Shown here in pieces: positions 7,097-14,898 of a stretch of DNA of 29,533 bases. The notes below the pieces were generated by a model. That model searched no databases and had not been told where the DNA came from. It saw nothing but the letters and a program-made list of their open reading frames with translations. This DNA is from Spirochaetota bacterium. GTDB lineage: Bacteria; Spirochaetota; Leptospiria; Turneriellales; Turneriellaceae. A program made the position numbers and the translations under genes. The stretch lies in contig CAUJII010000004.1 of the NCBI GenBank assembly GCA_963205035.1, positions 1-29,533 on the forward strand. Reading direction: 5' to 3'. The first letter of the stretch is position 1. The number at the start of each line of letters is the position of its first letter.

Positions 7097-7900
7097 TCAA
7101 ATAAAGTACTGCGGTAAACGCGCAAGGTCGGGTTCTGGTAGATAAAAGAGCAACTTCTTCTCTTGCGTCGGGTGGTTGAAAAGAAGATGGTTGCAAACGA
7201 GCGCAATACGGTCGCGGAATTTCGGCAGCGCCGGTCCGCCATACTTGACATCCCCCCAAATAGGCGCGTTGTACGCTGCGAAGAGGGCGCGGATTTGGTG
7301 GAATTTCCCCCCCTCGATGGTGACGCTATACCCAAAGCAAGTCTTATCCTGGTGTTTGAGTTCGGCAGTCAGAACGTAATACTTTCCGCCCGCACCCTCA
7401 TTACCGAGTGGAGCGGCTCTCCCCGTCGCACGTTTTGCGATGCGGCCAATTTTCTGCATGTCTGCCATTAAGGTAATTTTTTTGGAAATGCGCCCCATCG
7501 CTAAGAGAGGCTTTTGGGTGAGCACGAAATAGCGCTTAAGAAATGCCTGCGTGCGTATTTCTTCAGAAAGTCTCGCCGCCGCTTTCGAGGTGCGCGCTAA
7601 GACCATGAACCCCGACGCGGGCCTATCGAGTCTGTGGACTGCGGCACAAAACACCTTTCCCGGTTTTTCGTACTTTTCTTTGAGGTATGCGGCAAAGATT
7701 TCGTTGACAGAAAGATCGTTCGTTGCGTCTGGTTGAGAAAGCCATCCGGGGGGCTTGAATACCGTTAAGAGGTGGTTATCTTCATAAACTAAAAGAGGTT
7801 TCAGAACGGGGTAAATCCCACGGCCAGAGCGGATGGTTTTTGATATGCGGCTGAGCGCAAACGCATCTTTTGCCGCAAGGATTTCAGCCAAGTCAACCAT
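7097..7900 (-). CDS. RluA-family RNA pseudouridine synthase
   Basis: A 267-residue enzyme that isomerises specific uridines to pseudouridine in rRNA or tRNA. Diagnostic motifs: LLTVFKPPGWLSQ near 44-55, the catalytic HRLDRPASG at 89-97 with Asp92, and GGKFHQIRALFA followed by GDVKYGG near the C-terminus, the conserved G-R/K-x-H-Q-I-R element. No N-terminal S4 domain is visible, as in the TruC/RluA short subgroup. The exact target base cannot be assigned. ATG at 7900 is used although the ribosome site is weak. It is divergent from the rsmG fusion gene with only 39 nt between starts, so both promoters must overlap or lie within the neighbour. It precedes lptD. Confidence 0.85.
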   Translation of the reverse strand: MVDLAEILAAKDAFALSRISKTIRSGRGIYPVLKPLLVYEDNHLLTVFKPPGWLSQPDATNDLSVNEIFAAYLKEKYEKPGKVFCAAVHRLDRPASGFMVLARTSKAAARLSEEIRTQAFLKRYFVLTQKPLLAMGRISKKITLMADMQKIGRIAKRATGRAAPLGNEGAGGKYYVLTAELKHQDKTCFGYSVTIEGGKFHQIRALFAAYNAPIWGDVKYGGPALPKFRDRIALVCNHLLFNHPTQEKKLLFYLPEPDLARLPQYFI

Positions 7901-7939
7901 AGGTCAAAGGCAAGAAGAGAGAGCACACAAAAAGCGCAA

Positions 7940-9412
7940 ATGGAAAAGAAGCATAAGGCCGAAAAAATATATTCGCGTTCGGCACTCGAAAAATTACTCG
8001 AAGATATCCCCGGTGTCGATGCCGACAAAGTCTGGATGCTCCTCGTGCATTGGCGCATGATGGTCCAGAGCGAAGACAACGCAGACTTGACGCGGCTCAC
8101 AAATGCAGACGATATCGCTCTCAAGCATTACTTAGACTCTGCGCTTCCGCTACGTTTTCTAAAACTTCCTTCTCCACTCTTAGATATCGGGAGTGGCGCC
8201 GGTTTTCCTGGGCTTGTGCTCAAAATTCTCTCTCCCGAAACCGAAGTTGTTCTGGGTGAAGTACGTCCTAAGCGCACGCGCTTTTTGCAGGCGGTGATTG
8301 ATGAATTGAAACTCACCGGCGTGACCGTCTATCCTCACCGCATCGGGCCGCAGTTCCCGCTTGAGGTTCAAGGGGTTGTGACACGCGCTTTAGAAAGCGC
8401 ACGCGATACGCTCTACCGTGTGCAACCTTTCTTACCCGCCGGTGGAAAAGTTTTGCTCCTCAAGGGTCCCAAGGGGGATGAAGAAATTCAGCAAGCGCTC
8501 GAAGAGCTGACCGATTTTTGCCATGAGAAAACTTTTAGCTACCGATTGGGCAACACGCAAAATAAACGCCAGCTTCTCCTCTTCTCGCGGCAGCGCGAGT
8601 CTATCCGTAGCCATTCAAATATGAATGCCGCGAGCAAACAAAGTGCGAATCCTAAGTTACTGCAAATCACCTCGCGGGCAAACCCTCTCTTCAAGACGCT
8701 CGTGGGATTAAACGACGCACGTGGTATTTCTAAAGAGAAAAAATTCTTGGTGAGTGGCGCAAAACTTGTGGACGAAATTCTTGAGTCCAAAGCCTTGGGG
8801 CAAGAAATTGAAACAATCGTCGCTCCCGACGGGTATGCTCTTCCGGCAAATGTTTCAAAGGCCGTTGTCTTAGCACCCGCGCTTTTTCGCGAAGTCGATA
8901 CGCTGGGCACGAAGGTGCCGTTGGCGCTTATGAAAATGCCTCTTGTCAAAGCGTGGCAGGGAGATAGGGGGAAGGGAGTAACGCTCTTCATCCCTTTCCA
9001 AGATCCGGGGAATGTCGGTGCCGCGATCCGCTCGGCCGCGGCTTTTGGCGCAGAACGCGTGGTGCTTCTGAAAGAAGCCGCGTCGCCTTTCTTGCCGAAA
9101 GCCGTGCGTGCTGCGGCGAATGCGCTTTTTGCGGTAGAGCTTTTGTCGGGGCCGACTATGAACGACTTAGTCAAAATGGACCGAGAGATTTACCGGCTCG
9201 ACGCTTCAGGCGACGATATCGAAACGGTGGATTTCCAAACTCCTGTCTTGCTTCTGACTGGAGCGGAAGGTTTTGGCTTCCGTTCTGTCGGCAGGACGCG
9301 TGGCTTGAGAATTCCCATAAGCGGCGCAGTCGAATCGCTCAATGCACAAAGCGCGCTCGCGATTGCGCTTTATGAAATCTCGCGCAAACTCCAGAGTGTG
9401 AAGAAAATATGA
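7940..9412 (+). CDS. rsmG: RsmG (GidB) - SpoU/TrmH methyltransferase fusion
   Basis: One continuous 490-codon frame encoding two different methyltransferases. Residues 1-~220 match RsmG, which makes m7G527 in 16S rRNA: LKHYLDSALP at 61-70 and the SAM-binding LDIGSGAGFPG at 81-91. Residues ~235-490 form a SpoU (SPOUT-knot) 2'-O-methyltransferase. This part has a substrate-binding N-lobe (LLQITSRANPLFKTL...), motif 1 NVGAAIRSAAAFG at 358-370, motif 2 LLLTGAEGFGF at 437-447, and motif 3 IPISGAVESLNAQSALAIAL from 458. All key residues of both halves are present. No stop or frameshift separates them. An internal ATG at 8621 (residue 228) could start a separate SpoU protein, but no ribosome site precedes it. 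The stop overlaps the next start (ATGA). Confidence 0.85.
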   Translation: MEKKHKAEKIYSRSALEKLLEDIPGVDADKVWMLLVHWRMMVQSEDNADLTRLTNADDIALKHYLDSALPLRFLKLPSPLLDIGSGAGFPGLVLKILSPETEVVLGEVRPKRTRFLQAVIDELKLTGVTVYPHRIGPQFPLEVQGVVTRALESARDTLYRVQPFLPAGGKVLLLKGPKGDEEIQQALEELTDFCHEKTFSYRLGNTQNKRQLLLFSRQRESIRSHSNMNAASKQSANPKLLQITSRANPLFKTLVGLNDARGISKEKKFLVSGAKLVDEILESKALGQEIETIVAPDGYALPANVSKAVVLAPALFREVDTLGTKVPLALMKMPLVKAWQGDRGKGVTLFIPFQDPGNVGAAIRSAAAFGAERVVLLKEAASPFLPKAVRAAANALFAVELLSGPTMNDLVKMDREIYRLDASGDDIETVDFQTPVLLLTGAEGFGFRSVGRTRGLRIPISGAVESLNAQSALAIALYEISRKLQSVKKI

Positions 9413-10287
9413 CGCACTACCTTGCGCAAGAGGTCCACTGTCCACTTTGCCAAGGCGCGTCCAAGCCGCATCTCGAAAAAAAGGGCGCCGATGGGAAGGT
9501 CTTTTCGGTTTACCGTTGCACTCGGTGCACGCTCTGGCATCTTCATCCTCTGCCGAAAGATGCGGAGCTCTTTTCGCTCTACCAGAGTAACTATTTCAAA
9601 GCGCGCAGCGATCGGGGGTATTCCGATTATACCTCGAAAAAGGTTGAAGCGTCGGTTGTTCAAACCCTCCAAAAAAATCTAACTGATTTGAATTTCTTTA
9701 AGTGGGAGCTCGCGCTTCACGAAAAGAGCCTTCTCGAAGTCGGGTGTGCGGCAGGGCATGCCGTTGGTTATTTCGCGGCGCGGGGATGGGAGACAGAAGG
9801 CATCGACATCGCAGAAGAGATGGTCGACCGGGGCCGTGCACGAGGGCTCAATCTCATTGCGGCGGATTTTCTTCCATTTGATTTTGGCGAGAAAAAATTC
9901 TCTCTGATTACCCATTGGGCGACCCTCGAGCATCTCCCCAACGCTCGGCTTTTTTTGGCCAAAATGGCCGAACTGCTTCTACCCGAAGGGAGGATTTATC
10001 TGAGCACCTGCAATACAGGCCTCTTTGCAAAGATTCGTGGAGTTGATTGGCGCTATTTGAACGTGCCCGAGCATGTATATTATTTCAATAAGAAATCTCT
10101 CACCCGGTTGGCTAAGAGCTCGGGTCTATCCATCGTGCGCTCTTTTAGCTATGGATCGGGATTCACCACCCGTGAAAATGCTTCTTGGGGGTACAAGCTG
10201 ATAAAGCGTATTGCAGATACACTCGCACGCTATTTTCTCTGGGGCGACATGGTTGTCGTGGAGTTAAGGAAAGCGTACTACCCTTAA
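9409..10287 (+). CDS. zinc-ribbon class I SAM methyltransferase
   Basis: A 292-residue protein with an N-terminal zinc-ribbon (C11-x2-C14 and C37-x2-C40) and a Rossmann methyltransferase core. SAM motif I is LLEVGCAAGHAVG at 108-120. Acidic motif GIDIAEEMV follows near 135, then D-F-L-P-F-D-F and the THWATLEHLPN segment typical of the UbiG/Methyltransf_23 group. This architecture is common in enzymes that methylate small molecules or sugar-related precursors in envelope gene clusters. Substrate cannot be named. The start overlaps the fusion gene's stop by four bases (ATGA), so translation is coupled to the upstream rRNA methyltransferase. Confidence 0.8.
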   Translation: MTHYLAQEVHCPLCQGASKPHLEKKGADGKVFSVYRCTRCTLWHLHPLPKDAELFSLYQSNYFKARSDRGYSDYTSKKVEASVVQTLQKNLTDLNFFKWELALHEKSLLEVGCAAGHAVGYFAARGWETEGIDIAEEMVDRGRARGLNLIAADFLPFDFGEKKFSLITHWATLEHLPNARLFLAKMAELLLPEGRIYLSTCNTGLFAKIRGVDWRYLNVPEHVYYFNKKSLTRLAKSSGLSIVRSFSYGSGFTTRENASWGYKLIKRIADTLARYFLWGDMVVVELRKAYYP

Positions 10288-10334
10288 CTTGGGTATTAGA
10301 CTTGACGATATAAAAGGAAGAGAGAACATACACT

Positions 10335-10784
10335 ATGTCAAAATTACAAACCACCCTGATGATTGCCGCATGCGCGGCGCTTACCTTGAACTGCGGCACC
10401 TCCGATAAAAGCCAGCAACTCAAAGATTCCAATGGAAAAGTGATTGGTCGGTACGATGTTTTGAGCGACAAAGAAGCAAAAGCCTCGTTCGATGTGAATC
10501 AAAACGGTATCCACGAGCGCGTTGCCTCTTACAAAGAGAGCAAAGTACAGTCGGTCGAATATTTCAACGATGCTAACGGGAATAAAACGAAAACCGTCAC
10601 GTTCAAAGATGGCAAGCCCGAAGCAGTGAAAGTTTTTGACAAAGACGGCAAGGAAGTGCGCGGCAACGTCTTGTACGATGTCGACAAAAATGCCGCACAG
10701 GAAGTTACCTTGCCTTCAAAAAACAAGCGCGTCATTTTCAATCCAAACGGCACAATCTCTATTGCGCCAGTCGACGCGAAGTAA
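10335..10784 (+). CDS. small lipoprotein with Asp/Asn-rich turns
   Basis: A 149-residue predicted lipoprotein. The basic start is followed by a hydrophobic core and a lipobox LTLNC with Cys20 as the lipidation site; Asn before Cys is tolerated in spirochaetal lipoboxes. The mature part is charged and repetitive, with DVNQNGIHE, FNDANGNKTK and FDKDGKEV segments. These look like short Asp/Asn/Gly turns, possibly calcium-binding or of the MORN-like type, but no family is recognised. A TATAAA box at 10309-10314 may be a -10 element, and AAGGAAG at 10314-10320 is a somewhat distant ribosome site. The terminator at 10857 ends the message. Confidence 0.75.
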   Translation: MSKLQTTLMIAACAALTLNCGTSDKSQQLKDSNGKVIGRYDVLSDKEAKASFDVNQNGIHERVASYKESKVQSVEYFNDANGNKTKTVTFKDGKPEAVKVFDKDGKEVRGNVLYDVDKNAAQEVTLPSKNKRVIFNPNGTISIAPVDAK

Positions 10785-10827
10785 GAGCTCAAAAGAGTTG
10801 ATTCCGGAGCTTGTCTAAGAAGGCCAC

Positions 10828-10892
10828 TTCGATACACTCCGCGCGCCGGTTGAGTGAAAAATGCCCGTAAGACGGGCATTTTTTGTATCGAA
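10828..10892. terminator. bidirectional intrinsic terminator nested in a second palindrome
   Basis: ATGCCCGT-AAG-ACGGGCAT (10861-10879) has A residues before it and TTTTT after it, so it works in both directions. It serves the + strand lipoprotein and, reading leftward, the gcvPA end. It is enclosed by a perfect 9-bp inverted repeat, TTCGATACA at 10828-10836 and TGTATCGAA at 10884-10892. Confidence 0.85.
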
Positions 10893-11003
10893 ACCAAGCG
10901 CAAAAACACTCCGAAGACGGAGACCCGAAGCGCGTCGCAGCCACCGGCGCAAAAACACTTGGCGACCGACGTATTAGACAGCCCCTTAAATCGACTTTAT
11001 CGT
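10893..11003. other. non-coding spacer between terminator and gcvPA stop
   Basis: No gene recognised. GCGCAAAAACACT occurs twice (near 10898 and 10952), a 13-base direct repeat about 53 nt apart. Nothing else is visible. Confidence 0.3.
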
Positions 11004-12335
11004 TCAGTTCTTTTTCAAAATAGACAAGAGCTTGTCTTGGTTTTCGTCTGAGAAGTCGTCGTGAAAATAGGAAAGCATGGTTTTTTCTGAAATCTGGACA
11101 CCGGGGTAAAAACCTTCTTTGACGCAGGCTTGAATTACGGCAGAGAGGTTTTCACTTTGCCAGTACACCTCGTGGAAGAGCGAGCCCTTTGTGAGAACAA
11201 CCGCCGCGCTATTCTGGCGTAAGAGCGCGGTTTGAAACCGTAGCGCCTTTTCCATCGAGAGCGCAAGAAGGCTTTGCATGCCTCCCCAACCGAGGCTTGC
11301 CATGAAAATGGCGGCGCGAACAGCCATCAGAGTTTGGTTGCTGCAAATGTTACTCGTCGCCTTCTCGCGTCTGATATGCTGCTCGCGTGTCGCAAGGGTA
11401 ATTACATACGCGTCTGTCGGATTTCCATCATCGCCTTTTGCTACGGTCTTGCCGACAAGCCGGCCCGGCATATTGCGCATGTACTCATTCGTTGTGGCGA
11501 GAAATCCCAAACCGGGCCCGGAATAACTCACCGGCATTCCTAAACTCTGCGCTTCCCCGCAGACAATCTCCGCACCCCAGTCGGTGGGTTTCTCTAGAAC
11601 GGTTAAAGAAAGCGCCTCGGTTGTGAGATACACCACGGCTGAGTTCGGGTAGAGTTCTTTCAAATCGACGAGCGGTTCTGCGACGCCTAAGTAATGCGGA
11701 TTTTGAACGACAACAATATCGGCAGCTTCGCGCGGCCATTCGGTCGAACCCGTCTCTTTGTTAGAGGGCAGGCGGGTGAGCGTGAGAGAAAGGCCCTCTT
11801 GGGGAGCTCTAAAATAGGTCTTGAATGTCTCTTCGTAGCGTGGATTGACACCTGAGGAAAAATAGACGGTGGGCTTGGTTAATCTCTTTTGCCGCATCGC
11901 CATGCGCACCGCTTCGACGAGCGAGGTCGAGCCGTCGTAGAGCGAAGCGTTCGTAACAGGCAAACCCGTCAGTATGCCTAAGAGCGATTGGTATTCAAAA
12001 AGCGCTTGGAGTGTGCCTTGCGCGACCTCCGCTTGGTACGGAGTATAGCTTGTCACGAACTCGCGCTGGCTCGCCAAGTGGTCGACGGCAAGAGAGATAC
12101 GGTGTCTGTAAAGGCCATAACCACAAGCGTGGTCCTTGAGTAAGGCCCCACTTTCAGCAAGCAAACTTTCAAAGTGACGCAAGAGCTCAAACTCATCGAG
12201 ACCTTTTTCGAGCGGCGCCGACGTTTTCTTATGGAGCGACGCCGGGATATGGCTAAAGAGCGCCGCTTCGTCGGGAACGCCTAAGGTACGCAGAATCTCT
12301 TCACGCGCCTCTTTCGAATGAATGAGGTATGCCAT
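11004..12335 (-). CDS. gcvPA: glycine dehydrogenase (decarboxylating) subunit 1
   Basis: N-terminal-type half of the split glycine cleavage P-protein, 443 aa, the normal size of GcvPA. With GcvPB it decarboxylates glycine and transfers the aminomethyl group to lipoyl-GcvH. Family features: SHIPASL near 28-34, SYTPYQAEVAQGTLQALFEYQ around 95-115, and NASLYDGSTSLVEAVRMA shortly after. The PLP lysine belongs to the partner subunit, so none is expected here. The ATG is three nt after the gcvH stop, indicating an operon. The gcvPB and gcvT genes are not adjacent: downstream is a terminator and upstream of gcvH is a lipoprotein gene. Confidence 0.93.
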   Translation of the reverse strand: MAYLIHSKEAREEILRTLGVPDEAALFSHIPASLHKKTSAPLEKGLDEFELLRHFESLLAESGALLKDHACGYGLYRHRISLAVDHLASQREFVTSYTPYQAEVAQGTLQALFEYQSLLGILTGLPVTNASLYDGSTSLVEAVRMAMRQKRLTKPTVYFSSGVNPRYEETFKTYFRAPQEGLSLTLTRLPSNKETGSTEWPREAADIVVVQNPHYLGVAEPLVDLKELYPNSAVVYLTTEALSLTVLEKPTDWGAEIVCGEAQSLGMPVSYSGPGLGFLATTNEYMRNMPGRLVGKTVAKGDDGNPTDAYVITLATREQHIRREKATSNICSNQTLMAVRAAIFMASLGWGGMQSLLALSMEKALRFQTALLRQNSAAVVLTKGSLFHEVYWQSENLSAVIQACVKEGFYPGVQISEKTMLSYFHDDFSDENQDKLLSILKKN

Positions 12336-12338
12336 AGT

Positions 12339-12728
12339 CTAGCCCAGAGTTTTTAGATACGCTTCGTATTCGGTGGCAGTGAGGAGTGAGCTCAAGTCGC
12401 TTTGAGAATAGCCGGAAACTTCGTAGAGCCACCCTTGGTCATAAGGGGCCGTGTTGACGAACGCAGGATTCTTGCCGAGGTCGGTGTTCAGCGCAGCAAT
12501 CTTTCCTGAAACGGGCTGGTAAATTTCAGAGACCGCTTTGACCGATTCGATGGTGCCAGCAACGGCGCCTTTGTCGATTTGAGAGTCTGCCTTCGGGAAG
12601 TCGATATAAACGACATCGCCCAAAGCGTTTTGCGCATAGTCGGTAATTCCGACGCGTAAGACGCTGTCAGAAATCTTTACCCATTCGTGTTCTTTGCTAT
12701 ATTTTAGCTCGGCCGGAATTTGAGACAT
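12339..12728 (-). CDS. gcvH: glycine cleavage system H protein
   Basis: A 129-residue lipoyl carrier that shuttles the aminomethyl intermediate between the P, T and L proteins of glycine cleavage. The full H-protein pattern is present: the early EHEWVK at 13-18, VGITDYAQNALGDVVYIDFP at 26-45, and the lipoylation site ESVKAVSEIY with Lys64. NPAFVN...GWLYEV follows toward the end. Length is standard. GAGGTC lies about 13 nt upstream of the ATG, rather far for a ribosome site. It is immediately followed by gcvPA. Confidence 0.95.
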   Translation of the reverse strand: MSQIPAELKYSKEHEWVKISDSVLRVGITDYAQNALGDVVYIDFPKADSQIDKGAVAGTIESVKAVSEIYQPVSGKIAALNTDLGKNPAFVNTAPYDQGWLYEVSGYSQSDLSSLLTATEYEAYLKTLG

Positions 12729-12766
12729 TGGCCAGCATCGACCTCTAAGACGCGCGGTAAATCATG

Positions 12767-13468
12767 TTAGCGTATTTTTTCGACAAGGGCAGTGTCTGCC
12801 GCTTCGTATTTCTTGAGCGCACGATAAAACTGGCCGTCTAAGGTCTGGTATTGCGTTTCGGCGATTCCGGAATAACCCATGAGGTGAAGCGTTTGATAAG
12901 GTGTATCACTCAGGAGAAACGCGGCAAAATAAGAGAGCAAGTTACGGTCACGCAGGATTTCGTCGCTTTCTTTTTTTGCAAGTTCGGTCTTTTGAGCTCC
13001 GGTAAGATGGTTAAAAGAGTCTTTACGCTTCTCAAAAGAGAGATAAAAAATCTGACCTGCCATGTTGTCTTGCGCTTGTGTGAACTGCGCCACAGGATAA
13101 AGAGAAAGGAGCGCGCCTTGTGGGAGCGAACGTTCTATTTCGCGCGCGATGATGCGCGCCTCGCGGTCGGTGCTAATTCGGATGAGCGCAAAGAGTGAGG
13201 CTTTACTCTTGAGTTGAGGCAAGTAGGCTTGTCCTGTGACGGGCCGCAAGAGAACGATACGCGAACGGTAGCGCGATTGAAAAGTCTGTAAGAAGCGCAC
13301 TTCGCTTTCAGAGGCAATGAGCGAATCGGATGAAAACGCGGCTATGAATTTCAAGTCATGGCCAAGTTCTAAATCAGACGCTTGCGAACGGCACGCGGCT
13401 TGTGCCATGAGCGCAAAGGCCAGTAGAACAAGAAAAATTCGTCGGAGGGATTGCTGCCATGAAACCAT
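12767..13468 (-). CDS. putative lipoprotein of unknown function
   Basis: A 233-residue predicted lipoprotein. From ATG 13468 the product starts with two arginines, a strong Leu/Ala core and a lipobox AQAAC (Cys26). The frame is open 11 codons further to a TTG, but that part lacks signal-peptide character. The mature chain alternates helices and strands; segments such as RIVLLRPVTGQAYLPQ and REARIIAREIERSLPQG suggest a mixed alpha/beta fold, but no family is recognised. It lies 38 nt before gcvH and 80 nt after dnaX on the same strand. It may be co-transcribed with either, without an obvious functional link. Confidence 0.65.
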   Translation of the reverse strand: MVSWQQSLRRIFLVLLAFALMAQAACRSQASDLELGHDLKFIAAFSSDSLIASESEVRFLQTFQSRYRSRIVLLRPVTGQAYLPQLKSKASLFALIRISTDREARIIAREIERSLPQGALLSLYPVAQFTQAQDNMAGQIFYLSFEKRKDSFNHLTGAQKTELAKKESDEILRDRNLLSYFAAFLLSDTPYQTLHLMGYSGIAETQYQTLDGQFYRALKKYEAADTALVEKIR

Positions 13469-13548
13469 GCGGCATGGGATAGCGGGCGAATGTACAGACA
13501 ATAAGAATATGTGTTCTGAGAGAGGGGGCGGGGCCAGTACGCCGCCGA

Positions 13549-14898
13549 TTACTCGAACAAGGGCTTCGATTCAGGCGGCAGTGTCACCTCTTCAGCCAAG
13601 AAAGCCTTTTGGATTATCTCGCTCGCATCCGCCGCCGAGTCGGAACTTTTTGTCTCTGGAGCCTGAGACGGGGGGAGGGCGCTCGGGATAGCAGCCGGTT
13701 TCGCAGGTGGACTGCCCATGCTCTGCTCTCTATCGTCGTACGCTTTGCCGCTTTCAATGGCCGATTGTAGGCGTTCAATCTTTGAGACGAGCGCACTGAC
13801 CGACGGCTCTTTGAGCTTTTCTACTAAGTCGACAAGTTGGATTTCCAAGAGAATCCTGAGTTCGCTGCTTTTGGCAGAGAGCATTTGTGAAAAATCTTGG
13901 TTCAACTTGAAAAGATGTTGGAAAATGCGGATGAGCGCATGGCGGTCCCAGTGTTTTGCAAGCTCTGCCATTGCAGCGCTTTCTGATTTAGAAAGCGAAA
14001 AGACTTCGATGCTTTCGCTCACCAGCACAAGTGCGCGTAGGTAGGTTAAGAGATCGCGCAAGAAGATGCGGAGGTTACCGCCCGCTTGCGTAATTTCGTG
14101 CACCGTGTTTAGAAGCGCATGCAAGTCGCCTGCATTGAGCGCTTGAACAAACTTGAGATACGTCTCGGAGGGCAGCAAGTCAAGCCCTTCGCGGACTTCA
14201 CGCAGCGTCAAAGCGTTACCGCCTGAAAACGCCAGTGTCTGGTCTAAAAGCGATATAGCGTCTCGAAGCGAACCCTCGCCGCGTTCTGCAATAGGGAGCA
14301 ATGCCTCGTTCTCGTATGGTATGCCTTCTTTTTCTAAAATCTGTTGCAGCCGCTCGGCAATTTCTTTCGCGTTGAATTTCTTGAACGCATACACCTGGCA
14401 GCGCGAGGTAATTGTTTCCGGTATCTTGTGGATTTCTGTCGTTGCCAAAATAAATACGACATGGTTCGGCGGCTCCTCCAACGTCTTCAAGAGAGCGTTG
14501 AAAGATTCGTTGGTGAGCATGTGAACTTCGTCGATGATATAGACTTTGTAGCGCGACTGCATCGGTGCGAAGACGACCTGCGCTCGAAGCTCCCGGACAT
14601 TGTCGATGCCACGGTTGGATGCCGCGTCGATTTCGAGTACATCCATCGAGCGGCCTTCTGCAATCGCGATGCAGTTTTCGCAGGTGTTGCACACGGTGGA
14701 CGTAGGGCCGTTTACGCAGTTCAGCGATTTCGCGAGAATGCGCGCCATTGTCGTTTTTCCGACGCCGCGCGCCCCGTGGAAAAGGTATGCATGCCCAATC
14801 TTTTTGTAATCGAGAGCGTTCTTGAGGCTTTGCGCGGCCGCGAGTTGGCCCACGAGTTCGTTGAAATCTTGTGGTCTGTATTTTGTAGCGAGACTCAC
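13549..14898 (-). CDS. dnaX: DNA polymerase III subunit gamma/tau
   Basis: AAA+ motor of the clamp loader, which opens and loads the sliding clamp at replication forks. Walker A GARGVGKTT is at 42-50. The zinc module uses Cys61, 70, 73 and 76. Walker B is IIDEVH at 121-126, followed by the LLKTLEEPP, sensor ATTE and SRC (arginine finger) motifs. The chain is 449 aa, close to a gamma form: the helical collar is present, followed by a short Pro/Ser-rich tail. A full tau C-terminal polymerase-binding domain is not evident. The ATG overlaps the mrcA stop by four bases (ATGA), so the two are translationally coupled. No A-rich frameshift site was seen. Confidence 0.93.
   Translation of the reverse strand: MSLATKYRPQDFNELVGQLAAAQSLKNALDYKKIGHAYLFHGARGVGKTTMARILAKSLNCVNGPTSTVCNTCENCIAIAEGRSMDVLEIDAASNRGIDNVRELRAQVVFAPMQSRYKVYIIDEVHMLTNESFNALLKTLEEPPNHVVFILATTEIHKIPETITSRCQVYAFKKFNAKEIAERLQQILEKEGIPYENEALLPIAERGEGSLRDAISLLDQTLAFSGGNALTLREVREGLDLLPSETYLKFVQALNAGDLHALLNTVHEITQAGGNLRIFLRDLLTYLRALVLVSESIEVFSLSKSESAAMAELAKHWDRHALIRIFQHLFKLNQDFSQMLSAKSSELRILLEIQLVDLVEKLKEPSVSALVSKIERLQSAIESGKAYDDREQSMGSPPAKPAAIPSALPPSQAPETKSSDSAADASEIIQKAFLAEEVTLPPESKPLFE

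Noticed and set aside
7093..7335. Upstream extension of lptD
   Set aside because: It overlaps the pseudouridine synthase gene in another frame and would bury the signal peptide internally.
13469..13501. TTG start extending the gcvH-upstream lipoprotein by 11 residues
   Set aside because: The extension breaks the usual lipoprotein signal layout; ATG 13468 gives a standard one.
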